From: an uncultured Flavobacteriaceae bacterium
Lineage (GTDB): Bacteria; Bacteroidota; Bacteroidia; Flavobacteriales; Flavobacteriaceae
Direction: 5' to 3'
NCBI GenBank assembly: GCA_905181615.1
Contig: CAJIYH010000006.1
Coordinates: forward strand, 98,501-162,500
Length of the DNA: 64,000 nucleotides
The notes beneath the pieces were generated by a model. That model did no database searches. It was not told the origin of the DNA and worked only from the letters and a program-made list of their open reading frames with translations. Position 1 is the first letter of the stretch, and every line of letters starts with the position of its first letter. Both the position numbers and the translations under genes were made by a program. Of this stretch, positions 28,232 through 37,359 are shown in pieces.

Positions 28232-29281
28232 ATGAAAAAAAATATTCTTTTAGCAAGCTTAATTTTAAGCTTAACAGGCCTTTTTGCTCAAAATAAACCA
28301 CCAACCAGTATCATATTTATGATAGGTGATGGTATGGGGTTGAGCCAGATATCAGCTGGAATGTATTATAATGGAAATAAAACTTCACTTGAAAATTTTC
28401 CTTTCGTAGGTTTATCTAAAACACATTCCTCAAATTCTCTTGTTACGGATTCTGCTGCCTCTGGAACAGCTATGGCTTGTGGAATAAAGACACTTAACGG
28501 CGTTATTGGTATTGGAACTAAAAATGAATACGCAAAATCTATACTTGAAATCAGTAAAGAAAAAGGATATCAGACTGGATTAATTTCAACTTCTAGCATT
28601 GTACATGCAACCCCAGCTTCTTTTTATGCTAATGTAATTTCAAGAAGAGAGTACGAGAAAATTGCTTTTCAACTAAGTACAAGTGTTGTAGATTATTTTA
28701 TTGGTGGCGGAAAAAAACATTTCACTCAAAGAAAGGATTCAAGAAATTTAATAAAGGAAATGGTAGATTATGACATTGTATCTTCTGTTTCTAAATTTGA
28801 TTCTTCAGACTCAAAAAAAATTGGTCATTTTACAAATAATGATGAGCCGAAAAGAATTTTAGACGGAAGGCTTTCTTTAGATATAGCAGTAAATAGTATA
28901 TTAAATAAATTAGACCGCGATCAAAAGCCTTTCTTTTTGATGATCGAAGGATCTCAAATAGATTGGGGTGGTCATGCCAATGAATTAAATTATGTTGTTT
29001 CGGAATTTAAGGACTTTGATGCTGCAATTCAAACGGTATTAGACTACACCATTAAAAATCCAAATACACTTGTAGTTGTAACTGCTGATCATGAAACAGG
29101 GGGGTTAAGCTTGCTTAAGGGAGATCTTAAAACAATGAGCCCTGAAGGAGTTTTTTCTACGCTAGGTCATACAGGAACAATGGTCCCTGTTTTTAGTAAA
29201 GGACCATCTGCTTCTGATTTTTCTGGAATTTATGACAATACAGCTATATTCACTAAGATGTTAGCAGTACTAAACCAATAA
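28232..29281 (+). CDS. Alkaline phosphatase (PhoA type), secreted
   Basis: 349 residues from the ATG at 28232; a TTG 21 bases upstream is in frame but would precede the signal peptide (MKKNILLASLILSLTGLFA). Metal and catalytic motifs: FMIGDGMG (Asp), nucleophile Ser in VTDSAASGTAM, EGSQIDWGGH, and TADHETGG. The C-terminus is short for PhoA (E. coli about 470), with the crown insertion reduced, as in compact bacterial homologues. Releases phosphate from monoesters in the periplasm. No Pho-box was recognised. Confidence 0.93.
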   Translation: MKKNILLASLILSLTGLFAQNKPPTSIIFMIGDGMGLSQISAGMYYNGNKTSLENFPFVGLSKTHSSNSLVTDSAASGTAMACGIKTLNGVIGIGTKNEYAKSILEISKEKGYQTGLISTSSIVHATPASFYANVISRREYEKIAFQLSTSVVDYFIGGGKKHFTQRKDSRNLIKEMVDYDIVSSVSKFDSSDSKKIGHFTNNDEPKRILDGRLSLDIAVNSILNKLDRDQKPFFLMIEGSQIDWGGHANELNYVVSEFKDFDAAIQTVLDYTIKNPNTLVVVTADHETGGLSLLKGDLKTMSPEGVFSTLGHTGTMVPVFSKGPSASDFSGIYDNTAIFTKMLAVLNQ

Positions 29282-29282
29282 T

Positions 29283-30302
29283 TTACTTCGTTCTCATTTG
29301 ATTGATAATCTCAGATTTATATCTTTTATCATCCTCAATTAATGTGAAAAAAGACTCTATATATTCAACAACTTCTTGATGTGATTTTGGGTTGTCAAAA
29401 TCTGCCTTAAAGCCCTCAATAATAGCAAAGAATTTACCTTTATTCGCTATAAACTGACCACGAACTGAATTAACTATAGCCTCATCTCTTTTAAAACCTC
29501 TATACTGTCTGTCCTGAATATTCTTCAATCCAAGGGATTCATTTGTAACCGCATAACTTGGATCAACAATTCCTGACATATCAAAGTCGTAAGGAACAGG
29601 TATAAATTTGTTGTCTCTATTTACTAATAATTTCCCGTTATGAGAATATGCGGTAGAAAAATCAGTATTTCCAATCATGAACTGAAAAAAGTTGTTTTGA
29701 ACAGAAGCTTCAGGAATCATATTCATAGGATGCATAAAACGATCCCAGTTTTTAGACTCTAAACGTTCAGCAACATTCTTATCATCTTCTATTAAAAAAC
29801 CGTTCAAAACAAATTTTTCTGTTTTTCTTTTCTTTATCTCTTCAAAATCAACAGATACTCTTCTTGTTTTGAAATGATAGGGAGAAATAACTTCATATAA
29901 CTTATAAGCTATTAATTCTCTTAGAATATTATCATTGTTATTATTCTCAAGTTTACAAGGCAGAACAAGTTTTAGTTTTTTATTTCCCTTGAAAATAGTT
30001 CCTTTCGCATCCTTCTTTTTAATTTTCATTTTAATTGGCGGAAAATAACACGTAGATCTTCTAAAGTTTCCTCGAGCTCTAACACCTACATTTATATCAT
30101 TCCACACTCCGTCGATAGTCTGATACTTCATTGTGGCATCAAAAAACACGGTATCATTGTCACTTTTCTTTAAATCACGGTTAGAATAACTAATCTGAAT
30201 GGGGATAATCCCTTCTGATCGAAAAAGTTCAACAGGTTCTCCTTGGGCAAAGACAAATGTTGTTGTGCATAAAAAAATTAATAATGTTTTGATTGTTTGC
30301 AT
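29283..30302 (-). CDS. Secreted CotH kinase-like protein
   Basis: 339 residues with signal peptide (MQTIKTLLIFLCTTTFVFA). GVRARGNFRR and the KLVLPCK, ..NILRELIAYKLY helix, then VPYDFDMSG, resemble the CotH spore-coat kinase fold (RGN.., R-A..K.., DFDxxG metal site). CotH proteins phosphorylate secreted proteins in bacilli; in Bacteroidetes the role is unknown. Start-to-start it lies head-to-head with the bestrophin-like gene (54 bp apart). Low-complexity Lys-rich patches occur in the middle. Assigned by motifs only. Confidence 0.68.
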   Translation of the reverse strand: MQTIKTLLIFLCTTTFVFAQGEPVELFRSEGIIPIQISYSNRDLKKSDNDTVFFDATMKYQTIDGVWNDINVGVRARGNFRRSTCYFPPIKMKIKKKDAKGTIFKGNKKLKLVLPCKLENNNNDNILRELIAYKLYEVISPYHFKTRRVSVDFEEIKKRKTEKFVLNGFLIEDDKNVAERLESKNWDRFMHPMNMIPEASVQNNFFQFMIGNTDFSTAYSHNGKLLVNRDNKFIPVPYDFDMSGIVDPSYAVTNESLGLKNIQDRQYRGFKRDEAIVNSVRGQFIANKGKFFAIIEGFKADFDNPKSHQEVVEYIESFFTLIEDDKRYKSEIINQMRTK

Positions 30303-30328
30303 AGCATATATATAGTTAATAGATTTAT

Positions 30329-30336
30329 CAAATATA
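30329..30336 (-). promoter_or_regulatory. Putative -7 promoter element for the CotH-like gene
   Basis: Minus-strand TATATTTG, 27 bases before the start codon, inside the 54-bp divergent spacer. No TTTG at -33. Confidence 0.45.
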
Positions 30337-30356
30337 ACATTTTAGAAATAAAAGAC

Positions 30357-31091
30357 ATGAATCAATATTTTTCTATAATTAACCTAAGAACTCTTTATAC
30401 ACTAATCATTTCATTAGCAGTTCCTTTTATTGCTTACAGGGAAGGGATAGTTTATAATATTGATCTTACTTTAATTAGTATTGCTATTATATTCCCTTTG
30501 GTTTTTGCAATTCGAGGAGCTTTTAGAAGAAGAGAGAAAGCGTTAGAGCATTTGAGTCGATTTCGCGGTGCACTTAAAATAATTGGAAATTGCTTTGCAA
30601 CAAATTCAAAACTATCAGACGTAAAGAAAAAAGAGATTCATGGGATCTTATCAGAAATTAGTGGAAATCTTATTAAATACCTCAAAAGTGAGAACATGTC
30701 TATTCAAGAAGTTGATAAATCGATTGATAAAGTAGAACAATTTGTTCTGGACAACGACGATACTATTTCGGGTGGTTTTCGTTTAAAGATTTTTGGTTTT
30801 ATGCGCTCGGTCAATGAAGGCATAGAGAATCTTGAAGCAATTCATACCCACAGAACACCCATAAGCCTGAAAGCGTATTGTAAAGTGTTTATTTATATAT
30901 TTCCATTAATCTATACACCAACGATTATAGAAAAAATTGGTGAAGCTCCAGAATACATTACATATTTTGTGGTTATAATAAGTGAATTTATTTTGATCTC
31001 ATTATATAATATTCAAGACGATATGGAATACCCATTTGACAACGAAGGTCTAGATGATATTAAGCTTGATAATTTTAAATTTGATCGCTAA
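30357..31091 (+). CDS. Bestrophin-like membrane protein
   Basis: 244 residues from the ATG at 30357 (MNQYFSIINLRTLYTLIISL); the frame is open back to 30297 but that part reads as untranslated spacer. Two hydrophobic hairpins (about residues 12-50 and 175-215) flank a soluble helical core. The segment HRTPISLKAYCKVF with YNIQDDMEYPFDNEGLDDI near the end resembles the bestrophin/UPF0187 signature. Such proteins form pentameric anion or calcium-sensitive channels. The family call is a motif-level inference. Confidence 0.68.
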   Translation: MNQYFSIINLRTLYTLIISLAVPFIAYREGIVYNIDLTLISIAIIFPLVFAIRGAFRRREKALEHLSRFRGALKIIGNCFATNSKLSDVKKKEIHGILSEISGNLIKYLKSENMSIQEVDKSIDKVEQFVLDNDDTISGGFRLKIFGFMRSVNEGIENLEAIHTHRTPISLKAYCKVFIYIFPLIYTPTIIEKIGEAPEYITYFVVIISEFILISLYNIQDDMEYPFDNEGLDDIKLDNFKFDR

Positions 31092-31151
31092 GATTAATAT
31101 CCTATTTATAAGCAATTTATTCTCGTGATTCTTTAACTTTCAGCCTAATAA

Positions 31152-31166
31152 TCGGATGTGATCCGA
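31152..31166 (+). promoter_or_regulatory. 15-bp inverted repeat upstream of the amylase gene
   Basis: TCGGAT-GTG-ATCCGA, a perfect 6-bp inverted repeat with a three-base spacer, ends 14 bp before the amylase ATG. It could be an operator or a short RNA hairpin; nothing more decides between them. Confidence 0.3.
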
Positions 31167-31180
31167 GAAAACAAACTATT

Positions 31181-32824
31181 ATGCGTTTCATAAGTTTATT
31201 ATTACTTCTAACACTTGTTTTTTGCTCTAAAGAGGCAACTGGAACTTCAGATAGGATTTCTGAAACTACTATTAATTTAGACAATATAGAAACAAACCCT
31301 TGGTGGAATGATGCAGTGTTTTACGAGATATTTGTTCGTAGTTTTTATGACTCCAACGCAGATGGTGTCGGAGACCTTCAAGGGATTATTCAGAAACTTG
31401 ATTATTTAAACGATGGGAATCCAAATACAGATACTGACCTTGGGGTTACTGCTCTTTGGTTGATGCCTATTTTCCCCTCACCTAGTTACCATGGATATGA
31501 TGTTACTGATTATAGAAACATTGATGAAGAGTATGGAACTATGAATGACTTTAAAGCCTTAATTACAGCTGCTCATGCCCGCGGAATCAAGATTGTTATA
31601 GATTTTGTAGGAAATCATACTTCAGATCAACATCCTTGGTTCACGGCTTCCGCTTCAAACGAAAGTAAAAGAGATTGGTACTTATGGAATTCTAATAAGC
31701 CAAGTTACAATGGTCCATGGGGTCAAGAGGTTTGGCACGAAAGAAACAGCTCCTACTACTATGGTGTTTTTTGGGGAGGAATGCCTGATCTAAATTACAC
31801 CAATCAAGAGGTTACAAACGAAATAAAAAATACACTCCGCTTTTGGAAAGAAGAAGTTGGTGTAGATGGCTTTAGAATTGATGCGGTAAAACATTGGATT
31901 GAAAACGGAAATCAACAAGAAAACACAGCGGCTACACTAGCTTGGTGGAGGGACTTATATATTTTTAAAAATTCATTAGACCCTGGACTCATGATGGTCG
32001 GAGAGGCTTGGACATCAACTCAAAATATAGCACCTTACAGTGATAAACGTTTGGATTATTGCTTCGAATTTGACCTTTCTTATGCCCTTATTGATGGTAT
32101 TAATAACCAAACTAATTCTGGGCTTAAATCAAAAATGAGTGAAATTATCTCAACCTATGAGCCTAATCAATACGGGACATTTTTAACAAATCACGACCAG
32201 GATAGAAGTTTCTATCGTTTTGGAATGCATGAGAGGAAAGCTAAACTAGCTGCCCGTATTTTACTTTCTTTACCTGGAGTTCCTTATATTTATTATGGAG
32301 AGGAAGTTGGAATGTTGGGTCAAAAACCTGACGAAGATATTCGCAGGCCAATGCAGTGGACTTCTTCTGCAAATGCAGGGTTTTCTTCCACACAACCCTG
32401 GCATCCTTTAAATAATAATTACGCAAACTACAATGTAGCTAATCAGCAGTCTGAAAGTGAGTCAATATGGTCACAATATCAAATTTGGATTAAGCAAAGA
32501 ACTCGAAACACAGCTTTAAGGTCTGGTACTTATGATTTTATAGAAAGCAACAACAGTAGGATGTTTTCTTATTTACGCACAGATTCTGAAAGTAATACTT
32601 CCTTTGTTGTTATTCATAATCTAAGTTCCCAAAATACTGATGATATTACAATAAGAATAAATAACAGCTCATTAACTGAAGGAACATACAATTTGATTAA
32701 TATTTTAAACAATCAAAACATGGGAAGTGTCAATGTAATTAGTAGCGGGGCATTTGACACTACTCTGTCCGAAGTTACATTAGCTGCTTATAGTTCTTTT
32801 CTTTTGAAACTCGAAGAATCATAA
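31181..32824 (+). CDS. Alpha-amylase family GH13 lipoprotein
   Basis: 547 residues. N-terminal lipoprotein signal with lipobox LVFC (Cys 15), so it is tethered at an envelope membrane. Catalytic (beta/alpha)8 barrel with region I DFVGNHTSDQH, region II GFRIDAVKHW (nucleophile Asp), region III VGEAW (acid Glu) and region IV FLTNHDQDR; a C-terminal beta domain follows. Typical of periplasmic alpha-amylase or oligo-1,6-glucosidase/trehalose-type enzymes that degrade alpha-glucans. No SusCD or other polysaccharide-utilization genes are adjacent. The substrate is thus unassigned. Confidence 0.95.
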   Translation: MRFISLLLLLTLVFCSKEATGTSDRISETTINLDNIETNPWWNDAVFYEIFVRSFYDSNADGVGDLQGIIQKLDYLNDGNPNTDTDLGVTALWLMPIFPSPSYHGYDVTDYRNIDEEYGTMNDFKALITAAHARGIKIVIDFVGNHTSDQHPWFTASASNESKRDWYLWNSNKPSYNGPWGQEVWHERNSSYYYGVFWGGMPDLNYTNQEVTNEIKNTLRFWKEEVGVDGFRIDAVKHWIENGNQQENTAATLAWWRDLYIFKNSLDPGLMMVGEAWTSTQNIAPYSDKRLDYCFEFDLSYALIDGINNQTNSGLKSKMSEIISTYEPNQYGTFLTNHDQDRSFYRFGMHERKAKLAARILLSLPGVPYIYYGEEVGMLGQKPDEDIRRPMQWTSSANAGFSSTQPWHPLNNNYANYNVANQQSESESIWSQYQIWIKQRTRNTALRSGTYDFIESNNSRMFSYLRTDSESNTSFVVIHNLSSQNTDDITIRINNSSLTEGTYNLINILNNQNMGSVNVISSGAFDTTLSEVTLAAYSSFLLKLEES

Positions 32825-32905
32825 AAAAATCCTATTTATTGAATAATAAAACTTTGTCGAAACTTTAATTCAAAAAAAGCTTTCTTTCAAAAAAGAAGAC
32901 TTTTG

Positions 32906-32987
32906 TGCGGGTGAAGGGACTCGAACCCCCAAGCCGTAAAGCACTAGATCCTAAGTCTAGCGTGTCTACCAATTTCACCACACCCGC
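32906..32987 (-). tRNA. tRNA-Leu (TAG)
   Basis: Minus strand, 82 nt with a class II variable arm. Acceptor GCGGGTG pairs with CACCCGC, discriminator A; the T-arm contains GGTTCGAGTCC; the anticodon loop reads CTTAGGA with anticodon TAG, decoding CTA. CCA is not encoded. Confidence 0.97.
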
Positions 32988-33095
32988 AGTAAAATTCTAC
33001 TCGGGCAAATATAATCAAGTTTTTATGAAAAAGGTTTTTTAGTGAGAAAAAAACTTAATCTTTGCATAAATAATTTAACACAAAGATTACAACTT

Positions 33096-34559
33096 ATGGC
33101 ATCCATTTTACCCACTGACAAAAAACGTTTTATTGATGAGCTGATTGACCTTCTTAAAATACCAACAATCAGTGCCGATTCAAAATATAATGATGATATA
33201 AAAAGAGGTGCTACTTGGGTTAAAAACGCCTTAGAAAAAGCAGGATGTTTAAAGACTGAGATATTTGCTACTAAAGGACATCCAATTGTATATGGAGAGC
33301 GCCTAACAGACCCTAACCTTCCAACAGTATTGGTTTATGGACATTATGATGTTCAGCCTCCAGATCCTATTGAATTATGGGAAAGTCCTCCTTTCGAACC
33401 TATAATCAAAAAAACAGAACTTCACCAAGAAGGTGCCATTTTTGCACGGGGTGCTTGTGATGATAAAGGGCAAATGTACATGCACATCAAAGCGCTTGAA
33501 ATGATGGTTAAAAATGATGAACTTCCTTGTAATGTGAAATTCATGATTGAAGGAGAAGAAGAAGTTGGAAGTGACAACTTGGAGCTTTTTATTGAACAAA
33601 ACAAAGAGAAGTTAAGTAATGATGTTATTCTCATTTCCGACACCGGAATGATAAGTAATACCCAGCCTTCAATTACAACCGGGCTTCGTGGATTAAGCTA
33701 TATGGAAGTTGTAATAACAGGTCCCAATCGAGATTTACATTCAGGATTATACGGAGGAGCGGTTGCAAATCCAATTAACATTCTAACTAAGATGATTGCT
33801 CAGCTTCATGATCAAAACAACCACATTACAATCCCAGGATTTTATGAAGGAGTTGAAGATGTAAGTGAAAAAGAACGTGCAGAAATGGCTAAAGCTCCAT
33901 TTAATGTTGAAGATTATAAAAACGAAATTAAGATCAATGCTGTATATGGCGAAACTGGATATACTACTTTAGAAAGAAATTCAATCCGACCAACCTTAGA
34001 TGTTAATGGTATTTGGGGTGGATATACTGGCGAAGGAGCTAAAACTGTAATTGCAAGTAAGGCGCATGCTAAAATTTCGATGCGTTTGGTGCCAGGGCAA
34101 GATTGGGAAGTAATTAGTGATTTATTTACAAAGCATTTCAAATCGCTAGCACCTGAAAGTGTTTCTGTTGAAATAATAAAACATCATGGAGGACAAGCCT
34201 ATGTAACCCCAACGGACAACATTGGCTATCAAGCTGCACACATGGCTTATACTGAAATTTTTGGAATAGAACCTATCCCTCAGAAAGGTGGAGGCAGTAT
34301 CCCTATTGTTCCTTTGTTTGAAGATGTTTTAGGTACTAAAAGTGTGCTCATGGGCTTTGGGCTAGACAGTGATGCTATTCACTCACCTAACGAACATTTT
34401 GGTTTGTTTAATTTTTTCAAAGGAATAGAAACCATCCCCCTTTTTTATAAGCACTTCGTAGATTTATTTAACAAGAACAGATTGGAAGCAATTCCATCTA
34501 CTAAAAACATAGATTCACGAGACACCTTAAGGGTATCACCATCCCAAAACAATACTTGA
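33096..34559 (+). CDS. M20 family metallopeptidase (dipeptidase)
   Basis: 487 residues from the ATG at 33096 (MASILPTDKKRFIDEL); a GTG frame from 33042 is open but not family-like. Metal ligands are visible: VLVYGHYDVQPP, GACDDKGQ, MIEGEEEVGS, ISDTGM and the C-terminal AIHSPNEHF (His). The lid/dimer domain occupies about residues 200-320. Most family members would end shortly after FYKHFVDLFNK; this one runs on for about 25 residues into the antiparallel hemW gene, giving a 115-bp convergent overlap. A broad-specificity peptidase, cytosolic by the absence of a signal peptide. Confidence 0.92.
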   Translation: MASILPTDKKRFIDELIDLLKIPTISADSKYNDDIKRGATWVKNALEKAGCLKTEIFATKGHPIVYGERLTDPNLPTVLVYGHYDVQPPDPIELWESPPFEPIIKKTELHQEGAIFARGACDDKGQMYMHIKALEMMVKNDELPCNVKFMIEGEEEVGSDNLELFIEQNKEKLSNDVILISDTGMISNTQPSITTGLRGLSYMEVVITGPNRDLHSGLYGGAVANPINILTKMIAQLHDQNNHITIPGFYEGVEDVSEKERAEMAKAPFNVEDYKNEIKINAVYGETGYTTLERNSIRPTLDVNGIWGGYTGEGAKTVIASKAHAKISMRLVPGQDWEVISDLFTKHFKSLAPESVSVEIIKHHGGQAYVTPTDNIGYQAAHMAYTEIFGIEPIPQKGGGSIPIVPLFEDVLGTKSVLMGFGLDSDAIHSPNEHFGLFNFFKGIETIPLFYKHFVDLFNKNRLEAIPSTKNIDSRDTLRVSPSQNNT

Positions 34560-35593
34560 GATGCAATTTGAACTTGTGCCTCTTTTTCTAGTAACTCTTT
34601 AAAGTGGAATCCGAAATTTTCATGGATATAGCCTAAGGAAACACCATTTTCGGTCCTGAGTCCTGTCATTAAGTATTCATTATACCGGTCAACTTTTGTC
34701 AAAACCTCCCGTTCAATTAACGGTTCTTTTGAAGATATCCCTTTAAGGTACTTGTTGTTATTAGAAACGTTCCAGCTTCGGGTCAATCCATCAAAACTAT
34801 GAGCAGAAGGTCCGATCCCCAAATAAGATTTTCCACTCCAATAAGCTGAATTATTTACTGATCGAAAACCAGGCTTTCCAAAACTTGATAGTTCATAATG
34901 GTCAAAACCTTCTTTTTCTAGGCTGTTCACTAAATAATTAAACTGAGCTAGAACACCTTCTTCTCCCAAAACCTCAACTTCATTTTTTTCTACTTGATGA
35001 TTTAAAACTGTTTTAGGCTCCACAGTAAGTAAATAACTCGAAATGTGCTTGGGGTTGAATTGCAATGCATACTCAATATTCTTTTTCCAAGATTTGAGAT
35101 TACTTTTTGGCAATCCATAAATTAAATCCAATGAGAAATTATCAAAAAGTATGTCAATTTTTTCCAATATTCTAAATGCCTCTTCAGCATTATGTGCTCG
35201 GTTCATCAACTTCAGTTCTTCTTCATGAAATGATTGAATACCTACACTCAAACGATTTACTCCAACAAGTTTAAGTTCTTCTAAATAATTAGCGCGATAA
35301 TCATCAGGATTCATCTCCAAGGTAATTTCAACATCATCAGATATAATATAATGATCGTTAACTCTTTCTATTAGACTCTTGATATCATCTGAAGATAAAA
35401 GAGATGGTGTTCCTCCTCCGAAATAAATGCTGTTGATTATACTTTCTGAATGTAATTCTTGTTTCCTCAAATCCAACTCGACTAACATCGCTTCTAGAAT
35501 TGATGTTTTGTGTTTAAGAGAAGTTGAAAAATGAAAATTACAATAATGACAAGCTTGTTTACAAAAAGGAACGTGAAAGTATAAAGCTGCCAT
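34445..35593 (-). CDS. hemW: Radical SAM heme chaperone HemW (coproporphyrinogen III oxidase-like)
   Basis: 382 residues. The 4Fe-4S motif is CKQACHYC near the N-terminus (C-x3-C-x2-C), followed by the radical SAM GGGTPS and the HemN-type C-terminal domain with DGIASNLF. The Cys following CxxxCxxC in true HemN is absent, which fits HemW (heme-binding and delivery to respiratory enzymes). It lies downstream of ruvC, 14 bp apart, and overlaps the convergent M20 peptidase by 115 bp. Confidence 0.93.
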   Translation of the reverse strand: MAALYFHVPFCKQACHYCNFHFSTSLKHKTSILEAMLVELDLRKQELHSESIINSIYFGGGTPSLLSSDDIKSLIERVNDHYIISDDVEITLEMNPDDYRANYLEELKLVGVNRLSVGIQSFHEEELKLMNRAHNAEEAFRILEKIDILFDNFSLDLIYGLPKSNLKSWKKNIEYALQFNPKHISSYLLTVEPKTVLNHQVEKNEVEVLGEEGVLAQFNYLVNSLEKEGFDHYELSSFGKPGFRSVNNSAYWSGKSYLGIGPSAHSFDGLTRSWNVSNNNKYLKGISSKEPLIEREVLTKVDRYNEYLMTGLRTENGVSLGYIHENFGFHFKELLEKEAQVQIASQVLFWDGDTLKVSRESMFLVDGIASNLFLLNKSTKCL

Positions 35594-35607
35594 AAAAATT
35601 AATTTTT

Positions 35608-36159
35608 TTAGCTTTTAATTTTCCCTGGATTTTGGCTTACAAAAGCTCCCCATCCAGTATATTTTTTTTGCCCCTGACTTGTTCCTGAATTAAAAAAATG
35701 ACAAACTGCAGCCGCTAATCCGTCTGTAGAATCTAAGTTTTTTGGAAGGGTTTTAAACCCTAAGAGGCTTTGAAGCATTTTAGCCACTTGCTCTTTACTT
35801 GCATTACCATTTCCAGTGATGGCCATTTTTATTTTTTTAGGAGAATATTCGGTTACCGGTATGTCTCTAGATAAACCCGCAGCCATGGCAACCCCTTGAG
35901 CTCGTCCAAGTTTGAGCATGGATTGTACGTTTTTACCAAAAAAAGGTGCTTCCAGCGCTATTTCATCAGGATGATAAGTGTCAATTAATTCAATCGTGCG
36001 ATTGAAAATATGTTTAAGCTTAAGGTATTGATCATCATATTTTGATAAAATCAATTCATTAAGTTGCATGAACTCCATTTCACCTTTAACTATCTTGATA
36101 AGTCCAAAACCCATTATCGTAGTTCCTGGGTCAATACCTAAGATTATTCTTTCATGCAT
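35608..36159 (-). CDS. ruvC: Holliday junction resolvase RuvC
   Basis: 183 residues; RNase H-fold nuclease cleaving four-way junctions. Catalytic acids: D in GIDPGTTIMGFG, E in ALEAPFFGKNVQSM, and D in DSTDGLAAAVCHFF; YSPKKIKMAITGNGNASK is the DNA-binding stretch. The start ATG overlaps the upstream lipoprotein stop by one base (TAATG). ruvA/ruvB are not present here. Confidence 0.96.
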   Translation of the reverse strand: MHERIILGIDPGTTIMGFGLIKIVKGEMEFMQLNELILSKYDDQYLKLKHIFNRTIELIDTYHPDEIALEAPFFGKNVQSMLKLGRAQGVAMAAGLSRDIPVTEYSPKKIKMAITGNGNASKEQVAKMLQSLLGFKTLPKNLDSTDGLAAAVCHFFNSGTSQGQKKYTGWGAFVSQNPGKIKS

Positions 36160-36647
36160 TACTCTTGGGGTGAAGCTATGATTCTGATGGGTAACTTTAA
36201 TTGTGTTTTTACTTTTATTCCAACGTTTGTTTTTATGGCAGGTAATGCTTGAGGTAAATTAGCAACTATACTTTCAAATTCAGTGTAAAGTGAATCTATT
36301 TTAGAAATAACATCGTATTCATCTTCAACATTAACCAATGAAAAATAACCCTCAAGGTCAATCCCAATTACAAAAACAACCTCTTGATCTAATGGTTCTG
36401 AAGTTATAAAATCATACTGGCTTAAAGCGTATGAAATATTATCACTAATCGTTTCTTTAAAACAAGTTAGATTATCTTCTCCTTCAAGGTAATTACAATC
36501 ATCAAAAGATGGAGCTTGGTCTTTGTCATTCCAAAGAGACTGATCTTTTATCTGTTTTGAAGTAATTGTTGTTGTATTAAAATATTCACAACCTTGTGCA
36601 ACAAAAAACAAAATGCCAATAGATGTAATTCTAGTTATAAAATTCAT
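36159..36647 (-). CDS. Small lipoprotein with divergent TonB C-terminal-like domain
   Basis: 162 residues. Signal with lipobox VAQGC (Cys about 20), so a lipoprotein. The C-terminal half (VVFVIGIDLEGYFSLVN, then LPQALPAI and VKTQLKLPIRI) has the beta-alpha-beta pattern of TonB C-terminal or Gldm-like domains (strand, helix, LP..PA.., strand). It lacks the N-terminal membrane anchor and Pro-rich spacer of TonB. Its stop overlaps the ruvC start. Function unknown; the domain call rests on pattern only. Confidence 0.6.
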   Translation of the reverse strand: MNFITRITSIGILFFVAQGCEYFNTTTITSKQIKDQSLWNDKDQAPSFDDCNYLEGEDNLTCFKETISDNISYALSQYDFITSEPLDQEVVFVIGIDLEGYFSLVNVEDEYDVISKIDSLYTEFESIVANLPQALPAIKTNVGIKVKTQLKLPIRIIASPQE

Positions 36648-36770
36648 TTGACTGATTTTAAAGATTAAACAATAATAAAAAAGTTATATAATATGAACTA
36701 AAATTACTACTTTTTGGGTAACATTTCAACTTGAATAAACAAAACGTTTTACAAACTAGTATTATCTCAA

Positions 36771-37277
36771 ATGGACATTCTAATATTAACATGCTCAATC
36801 ATCTTAATACTTTTAGGAATAGTTGGTAGCTTTCTTCCCGTATTACCGGGACCTTTAACAAGTTGGGGCGGTTTATTACTAATCCATTATCATACGCTAG
36901 TTCCACAAGACAATAAATTTATCTGGATTACTTTTGGAGTTGCGTTGGTAATTTTTATATTAGATTACTTTATTCCAGCCCTTGGGGCTAAAAAATTTGG
37001 AGGCACTAAATATGGATCATACGGAGCTACTATTGGCCTATTTATTGGCTTGATATCTCCTATCCCATTTGGAATTCTGATTGGACCTTTTTTGGGTGCT
37101 TATACTGGAGAACTTATAAATGATAATAGCAATAAAAAGAAGGCTCTAAATTCTGCAATTGGATCTTTAATTGGTTTCCTTGGTGGTGTGTTTATTAAGC
37201 TTTGTGCATCATTGGTATTTCTTTTCTACTTCTGTGCTATTATTTGGAATCACTTAGTAAGTGCTATTTTAAATTAA
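36771..37277 (+). CDS. DUF456 family membrane protein
   Basis: 168 residues, four or five hydrophobic segments. The family stretch FLPVLPGPLTSWGGLLLIHY and DYFIPALGAKKFGGTKYGSYGATIGL match DUF456, with a Gly-rich glycine-zipper region following. The function of the family is unknown. It neighbours the cas9 scar on the other strand (83 bp away). Confidence 0.9.
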   Translation: MDILILTCSIILILLGIVGSFLPVLPGPLTSWGGLLLIHYHTLVPQDNKFIWITFGVALVIFILDYFIPALGAKKFGGTKYGSYGATIGLFIGLISPIPFGILIGPFLGAYTGELINDNSNKKKALNSAIGSLIGFLGGVFIKLCASLVFLFYFCAIIWNHLVSAILN

Positions 37278-37359
37278 AAATAAGTACTCTTTTTATAAAT
37301 CTTCAATCAAACCACAACACTATATTTATTTATGAAATTGTAATGGGTTAGGGTGTCAG

